Shown here: piece after piece, positions 22,201-34,100 of the stretch | Layout of the letters: each line of letters begins with the position of its first letter | Numbering within the stretch: the stretch's first letter is position 1 | Assembly: GCA_023362775.1 (NCBI GenBank) | Contig: JALMGJ010000001.1 | Location: forward strand, 68,790,501 to 68,854,500 | Length of the DNA: 64,000 nucleotides | Source: Charina bottae | Taxonomy: Eukaryota; Chordata; Lepidosauria; Squamata; Charinaidae | Reading direction: 5' to 3' | Program-made: the position numbers and the translations under genes | Notes under the pieces: model-generated | What the model was told of the DNA's origin: nothing | The model's input: only the letters and a program-made list of their open reading frames with translations | Databases searched by the model: none

Positions 22201-25027
22201 CTGCGGAAAGTGATGATTTAATAAAGGTATAATAGAAATTGTTAACTTCCCATTCCTTTAAAATGGAAGTATCTATTGTATGAAAGAATAGTGAGATTAT
22301 GTTTAATGGACCGCATAACTGAGACGTTTTCTTAGTAATTCTTTATTCTTGGAAGATGAACAGTATGAAGAGCTTCTCCTACCTCACCGCCCACCTACAC
22401 ATATGCACTGAGGACAGGATCCTAGAGGGTTAGTCTCAAGGAAAAACAGAATGAATATTACCAGGGACTCCCACTTAGAACATAGCTAAAGAGCTCACAA
22501 AAAAACTTAGGCAGCTTACAGAGGAGAGTGAATATTCTATTAACTCCCCACTACAGTGCCTCCAGAAAATCAAAGACTTAAAAATAGAAGAAGATGAAAT
22601 TATGGTGTCATTCGATGTCATTGCACTCTTTACATCCATAGATCCAGCACTAGCAAAAGAATCCATGGCAGCAGTTCTATGAAACACACTCGACCTAGTC
22701 AAATACACTAAGATAGAAATACCCAGAATCATGGACCTCATTGACCTCTGCCTCACTACCTACTTTCAGTTTGATGGACAAATATACCAACAAATCAAAG
22801 GAACACCCATGGGATCACCACTCTCAGGACTCATAGCAGAGATTGTAATGCAGCGTCTAGAAAGGATAGCAGTCCCACGCATACAACCCAAAGTATGGAT
22901 CCGGTATGTAGATGACACCTTCGTCATAATAAAAAAGGAACAACTGGAGGAAACACATGAAACCATCAACAACATCTTCAAAGGAATAAAGTTCACAAGG
23001 GAAGAAGAAAACAACAACACACTACACTTCTTGGACATCCTCATCAGTAGAGGAAATGAGGGCATTCTAGAAACACAAGTCTACCGGAAATCTACCCACA
23101 TTAACCAAGTGCTCCACTACCAAAGCAATAACCCAACCTCCCAGAAGAGGAGCTGTGTAAGAACACTATTCAGACGAGCACAAATGCACTGCAGCAACCC
23201 AGAACACCAGAAAAAGGAAACAGACCACTTATATAGCATCTTCCAGCAAAATGGATACCTACGCAACTTTATCAAAAAGTGCCTGACCACTCAACCCACC
23301 ACAGCAAAACCAACAGAAGCTATGAAAAGGATTACACTGCCATACATCAGAAACATCTCAGAAACTAATAGACTGTTACCACCACATGGCATCACTGTAG
23401 CACATAAACCAACCAAAACCCTTCAGAACATCATAAGTAACCCAAAAGACCCAGTAGCCCAGGAAGAAAAAACAGGAGTTATCTACAACATACAGTGTAA
23501 GGACTGTAGCAGCCACTATGTAGGACAGACAGGCAGAAGACTAGCAAACCGCATCCACGAACACCAACTAGCAGTCAGAAGACACGATGAAAACTCCTTA
23601 ATTTCACAACACATGGACAGACTCAACCATACTTTCAACTGGGAAACTGTAAGCATCTTAAACCAAGCCAAATCCAAAAACGCTAGAGAATTCCTGGAAG
23701 CTTGGCACTCAGACAAAGCAGCCATCAACAGACACACAGAGATAAACAACATTTACATACCATTCATAAGAGACAATAGAAAACCCAGAAGACCAGAACA
23801 CTTCCTTGCCAGCAATCATCACCCAGATATGCAAAGATTAACACAAGGATTAGCACCAGAGGAACAATCAAACAGCACAATATACCCTAATCAAGGAACT
23901 ATTAACTCAGTCAATCAACCAAGCAGCAAACAACAGCCCAATCAAGGAACTCCTAAGGAGAGAACAACAAAACACCTCCACCAACACAAGCAGGACAAGC
24001 CATGGTATATAAACAAAGAACAAGTCCAACTCCCTTTTCGCACTGAAGATGTTGCCTAGTCCGGCAATGAAAGGATTGCAAGAAAACAACAAGGCTCAGA
24101 GAGCACCAAGGACTCCACAGAATGAATATCTATTGATCTGCTGGCTTTGCAGGTCTGATTTGTATAACTCTCTCTCTGGGGGCTTTAAGCAACATTGTTC
24201 TACCTCCAAATGTGGTGGGTTTCAGCTCCTGTAACTCCCATCCACATTTCTTTTACATGAGGAGATGCTACATTTTTTAAAATGCCAAAATATCTTAATA
24301 CCCAATATTTGCAAAACTGTCATTCCTTATGTGTTTTTAGAAACTGAGTATCAATAACTAATACTTGTGATAGCAGAGAATTCTAATGCTTCAAAGTGAA
24401 AAAAGTTCATTGTCAAAAGATGGCTAAATCTTTTAAATAAAAAACATGGAATTTAGAAACTGGTATGCACAAATAGGCAAGCTAGAAGTACATGACAAAA
24501 AATACAGCTTTGTAAACCTTTGGCATTACAGTAGCCCACTGGCCCACCTAGCTCAATATGGCTATTCCAACTTGTAGTTAGTAGCCTGGAACAGTCCTAA
24601 GAGCATCCATCTTCTGAAAGTTTCCAAAAAGTGCGTCAAACTTCAAGCTTTATTATTTTGTTACAGCCATTTTTAAAATTTAGCAAATTGTTGACAGTAT
24701 TTGCATCAAAGGATACCATCAAAATGCAAATATGTAAATGTAAAAAATGAAACACTAAATCTTACAGTAGCTTTTCATGAGGTAGTGGCACAGAATGTTT
24801 TGATCTTTGAAATCAGGTATCAGGTCCCATAAGGTCTTGATCATTTTGCTCTGGAAAAATTAAAGGCACAGAATATTAGTGAAACATCCTTCATAAAGAT
24901 TTAGGGCTAAGGAGGAAAAAAAGTGCTGTAGCTTGAATCCTGAGATCCTTCTCAGCAGAAAAAGCAATCTGGACAGCTTGTTAGAAAAACCAAGGGAAAA
25001 ATATAGGAAACTGCCTTGTACTGTAAG

Positions 25028-25071
<44 letters not shown>

Positions 25072-25094
25072 CAGTTCTCCAGGGTTCCACAAAG

Positions 25095-25144
<50 letters not shown>

Positions 25145-28100
25145 AGCAGTTCTCCAGGGTTCCACAAAGGTTTTTCCAAAATTTATCTGAGATGCTGGGG
25201 ACTTAACCTGGGGCACTCTGCATACAAAGTATGTGCTTTATCCCACAGCCATTCCCTTCATTCAAGTTGTAAATCATGCATGTTTCTTCACTTTAAAGTC
25301 AAAAGAAGATATGATGTTCTTTTGGGCTTTATGAGGACAGCTATTTGGAAGAAAGCTGTCAAGAAATGTGTGTTAATGTTCATATGCCAGATACTAGGAC
25401 TGTATGAAGCAACGCTACTTTACTTCATGGATCCCCCTAGATTCTAGGCATGAAGAAGAACCATGATATAGCAAAGGGAGGCACTCTGCTTGACACCTCC
25501 AACAGAAGCACTGAGATAGTCCACTCTGCATTGACAGAAATATTTTCTGGGCAGCCACAGAACACCTTTAAAACATGATCAAGGCATGTCCCTTTGGGAT
25601 TTTTGCACAGGGCTATTAATTATTAACCCTATATTGTGGCTTATTTAAGCCAATAAGAAAAAGATACGGAGGGGTTACAAGTAGCATGCTATTATTTTTA
25701 GAATACACATAATTAGAGAAAGATAAAGACTCCTGAGACAGAATCCTCCAGATTTGCACAGTTCTCATTGCCATCAGAGAAATGTAATAAATCAGTTCCT
25801 TTTAAAAATTCTGCAGTTTCATATGTATCTTGAACCCAGGCAATTATTAGCATTTAAGCAGAATACCACTTGCCAAATAAATGGTTGATATATGATTTCC
25901 TGAAATGTAGGTCTTATAAATAACAAAGACATGCAATTGAGAGCTCCCTGCCTAAGAGTAAATAATTAAAATTTAAAATGTATTTGAAAAAGGGAAGACC
26001 AGCCTCACTGTTTCTTAAGTGATAACTGTGCAGATGTAGAGCCAGGCTGCACATCTGCCATGATTTCTGGAATTCTTATCACATTTGTCACACAACTGGT
26101 TAGTTAACACTGCCTTCAGTGTTGAGGGGGGAAAAGTTGTATAAAAACCAATCCTATGCTCAGAAACCCCACATAATTTGCTCAACACACATACTTTTTC
26201 TAAAACGGATTGATACCAGGGAGGAGAGGAGGCAGGTTAGGTGCACAGGGATCTGAACCTGCATGTCCTTGTCCCCCATCTTAATTGATTAAATTGGAGT
26301 ATTTCCCTTTTTCTTTTCTTCTTGGATTGAGAAAGTGCAATGTTAACACCCCTGTGAGAACATTCAACAATGCAAATGCTGACACCAGAACACAATTAAG
26401 TAAAGATGTTAGAATATGCTAATTACATTCAAATTAAAAAAAAGTTTATATACCCGTCCTCTGGTCTTGGCTTTCTGTATAAGAAAAGCTATGATATAAC
26501 TCCTTTGTTCACCTATTGCTTTGTTTCTCTTGAAAGAGAGAAGGGGGGGGGAGAGAGAAAGAGAAAATTAAATGAGCAAAGTAACTGTAATAACTTGATA
26601 AATAAAACCTACCTAAGGTGAAAACTTTCAATTAGAAAAGTTCACAATAACCAATGATATATCATTACCAAAGGCCTTAATGGTCAACCACTTATTAAAA
26701 ACCTGGAGAAAGGAAAATAAATGGGATTCTAAGACATATTTTTTCTTCTTTTTCTGGCAAATGCTATTCTTGGCATTATAAACATTATGTTTGCTGAAAA
26801 GGGAGAAGAAAATGAAGAAATGGCTTAACATCCCACAGAAAAGAGATTTAGGACTGTAAAAAGAAAGAAAGGGGGGAACACTATTCCTCTCCAATTATTC
26901 TGCCAAGCATTCACAAGTGAGGCAGGGATCATAAGGTTAATTATACATTTAATAAGGTGTCAGAGAGATAACTGCTCGTTTCTTTATAAAAATTAAAATG
27001 TACAAAGCAAGTTCTCTTTAAAGTATAATTACCTACACTTACGCATACAAAAGGACTGATTTCAATCTCTCTATTTTATAAAAGGCTTTCTCTGCAACAG
27101 ACAGCCAGTGCTCAAGAGACAAAAGTTAAACTCAAACTAAGTTTCTCTGACAGACCCGAAAAATCAAGTGTCTGTCCCATCTCAGAAATTCTATTAAAGA
27201 GGGAAAGAAAAGAAAAACAGTAAAGCAGACAATAAAACTAAAACATTGTCTGATTTACTGTTTTTTCCCCTTTCCTTGTTCCTTGAAAAATATACACTGA
27301 CTCCCCCTCCCCCCAACTCCCGGCAATGTTAGAACCTCCTATTCCCCTTTGTTTAGGGACATACCGAAATACTTTATAAGCAAGTCCTATAGATCAGGGG
27401 TGGGCAATCTTTTAGCAGCTGGGGAGATGTTTTTTTTTTAAATAAAGTTTTAAATCCCTGAGGGCTGCAGGAAGCAGGGCAACCCTTTAGCCCTTTTTCT
27501 GACCGCTTTGATTCTGGTGTGTTTATGTGTGAGTGTGAGTGTGAGTGTGTGTGTGAGAGAGAGATGACTCAAAACAGATGTACTATCAGTTCACAAACCT
27601 TTTTACAGTTCATTTCTTTTAGGTAAAAAAAAAGCTACGAATATGATTATTTGCTGCTGAGTTTAATCAGTGTAATTCGGGTGGGCTCCAGAAGACACAA
27701 AATGGAGCTGGGGTATGCATATTACCTGTGAGTTATCCTTCTGCTACAGATTTCTGTGAATTCCACAAACTATTAACTGCAGAACTGTCTTGCCAGGCTG
27801 TTGCAGGCACTCAAAGAATTTTGCACTGCATTGCATAGTTTCAACTGCTGAAAGCCACAATTCTTTTTTTGTTTTTTTGCTCCAAACCATAATGGTCAGG
27901 GACCTAGCACAGAAAATGTGTTTGTTTTTTTGTTTTTTTTGAGTTTTGCTGTATTTTGTCACCAAGCTTTAGCAGTGGTGTTAGAAGTCATCAAAAGTGG
28001 CATGTTCTCTTCAAATCACGGGTTGCTATCCTTCTGCTGCTCCATTCATTCACAGACTTATCACAACTTTGGATATGAAACTATTTTGTGAAGGGCATCT

Positions 28101-31100
28101 TAAAATAAATAGCATACAATATAATAGCAAAATGCTATTTCTGATTCTTTAATTCCATGCCACAATTAAATAGTGCATTGTGTATGGAAATATATAGTCA
28201 CCTTCCTTGAGAGAGAATCACAAAATACTGCCTAAAACTTTCTGAGTAAAACAAGATTTATCAGCCAGAACAGAATGTGTAACCTGATTCTGGACAACCA
28301 CAACAGAATTATGAGCTGTGTACCAACAGATAGAAAAAAAAGTCTCTAACTTTATAAGTAGCCTTTATGGCAGGGGTTAGCCACTTCTAACAAGCAATAT
28401 TAAAAAATTTTTTTAATATATATGGTAGGATTCTACTATAAATTGGGGCAGGGTAAGTGGGATTTTTAACTTAAAACAAAAGTTAATGACACAGAAGCAT
28501 ATTGCAACCATTTTAAGTTATCATAGCTTTTGTAAGTGGCAGTGCTAGGAGACAGGAAACTAAGAGATATTGTTCAAAACTCCCATATGGAATTAGATAC
28601 AGAAGATCTATACTGACACCACCTCTTAGTGTATTTTTCACTAATTTGGACAACATATATTGCTGTTTTCAAAGGACTCACAGTTCATCCTTTGAGAATC
28701 TGAACTAACTCAAGGGCTGGGTTAGAGCAAAGGGGGTGAAAAATTAGCACAGCTTATTAACCAGTTTCCATGACATTCATCTTGTAGCCCACCATAACGT
28801 GAACAATGTGTTTATGAAGAACAAACTGAGGACAAAAGAAAAACTAATAAATGATGCCCCCCCCCACCAGGGATGCTGAGGGGGGAGTCTAAGACAAGTT
28901 GCCTGGCTGTTCCTTTCTCTTGATCTTAATACAGTAAAGGGGACCCTTGACAATCTAAGAATGGTAAACCAGAGAATCTGCTTTGGCAAATCCCATACAT
29001 GATGCCCTATTACAGTAACTTTGTGCAAAGCTATACATATTGCCATTAGGCAAGTCCATAGTACCAGTAAGATAATGTAACATATTTAAATATTTGCATT
29101 CATTTTAAATGAAACTAAATATATTTTACAAAGATATGTATAAAAACCCAAAACAAAGAACTCCAGCCCTAATTTCATAACATAACAACGTAACATAACA
29201 TAACATACTTTGTGTCTTCTAAAATGCATAATTGATAAGAAATGTATCTAGCTAACCATCCAGCCATCTTCAAAAAACAAGAAATGTTTTAAAAAGCACA
29301 CTCTAAATCTGCTCTCTGATTTTCCATGACCAAATGCAAAACCAATCATTTCCTTGAGCAGAAATTAAACAAAATCTAACATCCTAGATAACCTATTCAT
29401 AGTGATTATGGGATCCACTGAAAGCTAACAGAACTCTTCAATGGCCAGATAATGACCAAGCACTAAATATAAAGTTTTCTTAATTTTATAAGCAGCAGAC
29501 AAAGGCCACCTTTCACCACGCAGCCCCATCACCCAATCCCCCCAGATGCCACAAATCGTTCTGGTTAGCAGAGGGAGTGTTTTTCTTTCAATTTCCCCTT
29601 TAAAGTATTTAGCAGCTAAGCAAGAGCAAGCATATAAAGCAGTGTTTTTTGTCAGATACTGGAAGCAGGCCCCCGTTTAACAGAGGGAGCTTATACAAAG
29701 CCCACAATTTGCTGGATCATTGTGGTTCTCTGACTGCCACCTGCTGGGAAAGTCAGCCTGCTGAAGCCTGTTTGTGTACATTCCCAGTGCCAGCTCTTAT
29801 CACTCAGTTTGTTCTGCATTTTTCTCAGCTCTATATTTAGCCCTGTTAAAGTAGCGCAAACATGGTCATCCCATTCCCTGAAGACTGCCAATTCTAAAAG
29901 GGAGAGAATATGCTTCACTGCATTTGTCAGTTAACATGCCAGATTAATTACTTTTTTAAAAAAACCCTTTCAACAGTTTAGCTATTCAAAAGCTAAGGAA
30001 ACCACTGTGTAAAAAATAAAACCCCATTTTTGCTTGAGAGTAGCTGGATAATGATAAACCATGTTCACTGTCTGATTTTTTAATCTTAATTTTCTATCAA
30101 GCCTAGACTGAAAATCCTTTATCAGAAAATACAGCCTTGGCTGTCCTTCCTTGGCAGTCCCTCTCCCACCTTCTCTGGAGCAAAACAGGCCTTCTAATTC
30201 CTCAGACAGGGACCCAGACATTCATAGCAAGTCTGTAAGAAGCAGAATATGCTACATCCAGGATAAACTACTAATAAGAGTGACATATTTAGGAGAAACT
30301 TGAGACTACATTACTCTGAAAAGCACTTGTTCGGAGCATTACAATCGTTTCATTTCACCTGCCTCCATATATATATGGAGAATGAATATATATTCATTCA
30401 TTCATTCATTCATTCATTCATTCATTCATTCCATGGACAAGATATACTAAAGGCTTTATCATACACTGTATCCAGGTATTACAATCAATATATATATATA
30501 TATTGATTGTAATACCTGGATACAGTGTATGATAAAGCCTTTAGTATATCTTGTCCATGGAATCTTTCTAATATGTACACACACCCCTTCAGCCTCCTCT
30601 ACACTTAAATAAGTTTTATTTACTTTTAAAGAGTTTAGTGCCCTGTAGAATATTCTTACCTGTAGAAGCAGCTCAGCATCATTCACTCTTTCTTGCTCTA
30701 TGTATTGAAAGAAAAGGTTTGTAACAGGCTTATAAATTCCAAACTGATTTGCCAATCTTTCAGCCATGGCACCCACTGTAAACAAATGCATAAATAAAGA
30801 AAATTAATTTTATGGGGAAAACATTAAAACAAGGCTTATAGGGCTTTGTAAGAGAAAGAAAAGGGAGTATTTAAAAATTACTAACAAAGAGCAGATGGAT
30901 GTAGCAATGCGGGGGTATCTGCAAGGAATGGTAAAAAAAGTCAAAATCTGCATCACAAAAACAGACAAAGCTTTGATTGCACCATCATGGCCACCAACTT
31001 GACTTTTTTGACCATATCCTTGGGAAAAAGGCAGTTATTCCTTCAGTTTTGTACTGTAGGAAAAAGCAGTTCAAAGAATTCACAAATACACCACCTTAAT

Positions 31101-34100
31101 AAATTCAATGATAAATGAGGATGGGCATTTTGCTTATTCGGTTTCCAAGATTCTGTATCCTAATCCCTAATTTTTTGATATTAAACCCAATAAATGAAAC
31201 TGTATGTTGATCTTGCTTTTCTGATTGAATTTTGCCATAAGGGGCCTGAAAGGGTTATTTATAAGCATTTAAAAAAATAGGTCCTTCAAATCCTTGGTGT
31301 TTCAGCCATCTTTTAGATGGCTGGATGCTCCTCTTTATTTTATACATTTTAATATTTTTTATGGCAGTTTATCAACATTTGCTACTTTTTAATTCGTAAT
31401 ATATTTTAATGCTTTAAACTTTTTATTTTATAAATTACACTGTGGTGATTTCACTCTTCATCTTGAAATGATGATGAGTTTAGCTGCTGTTTTTAAAACT
31501 ATTTTTATATTCAAATAGTTTCATTTGATTTTTGCCTATTAGCTGCCTTGAGTACTCTTGGGGTTGAAAGGTTGGAGCAAAAATGGAAGTAATGAATAAA
31601 TGAACATCTATCATCAATAAAGAATTAAACCTACTAGCACTGCAATCCTACAGAATAGGATTATATATATATAAAAAATCAAATTTTGTCACCGCCCATC
31701 TCCCTCAAAAGAGGGACTCTGGGCGGTTTAAAATAAAATTAAAACTAAATGCAGATTAAAATACAATAAAAACAGTACCTCTTAAATATAAATATAAAAT
31801 CCAGGATGGCGATATTAAAAGTTCTTAATTTAAATTCATAAATACATGGGGGCCTCTTTAGGGCGCTAACCACCCCCAGGGTTGATTACCCCCACTCCCG
31901 CCCCAAGTGAGATGGCAGAGCCAGGTCTTTACCCCTTTCCGGAAGGCCAGGAGAGAGGGGGCCTGCCTCACCTCTGGGAGAAGAGGGTTCCATAGGGCGG
32001 GGCCACAGCAGAGAAGGCTCTCTTCCTGGACCCCGCCAATCTCTCATGCCCTCATGCCCGTAACATGCCCTCTCTGCCTGACCGGGTGCAGAGAATTCCC
32101 TAGCCTGCATGGAAGTTGAAGTCCACACATCTTAAAGTTGCCAAGTTTGAAAAACATTGACCTAGGCTGTTTGTGGCAGGCAGGACTCCATTATAGGTGA
32201 TGCTCCTTTTGAAATTAGCATGAAGTGCTGGTTGAGCTACATAGGGCTTAAAAAAACCACTTGCTTCATCATCTGTGGCAAGAACTGGCCAAGTAGGAAA
32301 CATTTACAGAAGCATACAGGGCAGCCAAGCTACTGACGCTTTTTGTAGGGTAGTGATACCAGTGGACTTTTTTGCCACACTAACGTACGTTTTTCCAAAG
32401 CTGTTTCCTCTTTGTCCTCTATCAATTTTCTGAATACAAAGGATATGTCTGCATCTTCAGTCAGTTGTCTAGAGATGAATTTCTCCTCAATGTATTCTGT
32501 GGCAGCATCACAGTTATTACTGGTGAAAGGAAAAAGTTGCATTAGCTGAGTTTCTAACATTAGAGTTCATATGCCAATAAAGTAAGAACATGAATGTTTT
32601 ATTCTATTACTACATTAATATTACACAGAATAGCAATGGTAAAAGTACCTATCACTCCACTTAGGCAGATACTGTTATAACACAAAGTGAAACAAGTTTA
32701 TGGCTGAGTGCGTAACATCAGCACTAATGCCATTTCCTTCAGAAATTAACTATGACCTTTTCTACTGCTGAATAACATTACTTTTATTTGGTAACAGAAC
32801 AAAGTTATCTGTGGGTTAGTTACCTTTGAAATAAGGGAAAGTAAAAATAAAAAAAATCCCAAGAAAACAAGAGATGCAGAAAAAACTAAAGAGCATGTTT
32901 ATGGTATTAAATATTTTATTGAATTTTTCATAGTTACCGTTTTGGACAGAGACACAATTTTATTAAATGTAGTATGTTCAGCAGTGTCTGTAACAAGCAG
33001 CCATTATGTCAAAATAATGATACAGTGGGGCAAAAAAGTATTTAGTCAGCCACCAATTGTGCAAGTTCTCCCACTTAAAAAGATGAGAGAGGCCTGTAAT
33101 TGACATCATAGGTAGACCTCAACTATGAGAGACAAAATGAGAAAACAAATCCAGACAATCACATTGTCTGATTCGGAAAGAATTTATTTGCAAATTATGG
33201 TGGAAAATAAGTATTTGGTCACCTACAAACAAGTAAGATTTCTGGCTCTCACAGACCTGTAACTTCTTCTTTAAGAGGCTCCTCTGTCCTCCACTCATTA
33301 CCTGTAGTAATGGCACCTGTTTGAACTTGTTATCAGTATAAAAGACACCTGTCCACAACCTCAAACAGTCACACTCCAAACTCCACTATGGTGAAGACCA
33401 AAGAGCTGTCGAAGGACACCAGAAACAAAATTGTAGACCTGCACCAGGCTGGGAAGACTGAATCTGCAATAGGCAAGCAGCTTGGTGTGAAGAAATCAAC
33501 TGTGGGAGCAATAATTAGAAAATGGAAGACATACAAGACCACTGATAATCTCCCTCGATCTGGGGCTCCACTCAAGATCTCACCCCGTGGGGTCAAAATG
33601 ATCACAAGAACGGTGAGCAAAAATCCCAGAACCACACGGGGGGACCTAGTGAATGACCTGCAGAGAGCTGGGACCAACGTAACAAAGGCTACCATCAGTA
33701 ACACACTACGCCGCCAGGGACTCAGATCCTGCAGTGCCAGACGTGTCCCCCTGCTTAAGCCAGTACATGTCCGGGCCCGTCTGAAGTTTGCTAGAGAGCA
33801 TTTGGATGATCCAGAAGAGGATTGGGAGAATGTCATATGGTCAGATGAAACCAAAGTAGAACTGTTTGGTAGAAACACAACTCGTCGTGTTTGGAGGAGA
33901 GAGAATGCTGAGTTGCATCCAAAGAACACCATACCTACTATGAAGCATGGGGGTGGCAACATCATGCTTTGGGGCTGTTTCTCTGCAAAGGGACCAGGAC
34001 GACTGTTCCGTGTACAGGAAAGAATGAATGGGGCCATGTATCGTGAGATTTTGAGTGCAAACCTCCTTCCATCAGCAAGGGCATTGAAGATGAAACGTGG

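Noticed and set aside
24905..24990. Minus-strand [10 protein letters not shown] segment as the missing LRPPRC exon
   Set aside because: It resembles the human LLLFLLRN motif by chance, but no GT or GC donor lies at a fitting place. The segment at 26454-26528 has both splice sites and correct phase.
24860..25216. Poly-Asn, poly-Ile and poly-Leu frames
   Set aside because: Direct translation of (ATT)n microsatellites.
27395..27700. Complete hAT element starting CAGGGGTGGGCAATC
   Set aside because: Only the left terminus is visible; no inverted partner or target duplication was found.
33369..34037. 222-codon minus-strand frame opposite the Tc1 transposase
   Set aside because: Shadow of the transposase. 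The same antisense frame recurs at 43568-44152 because the copies are homologous.
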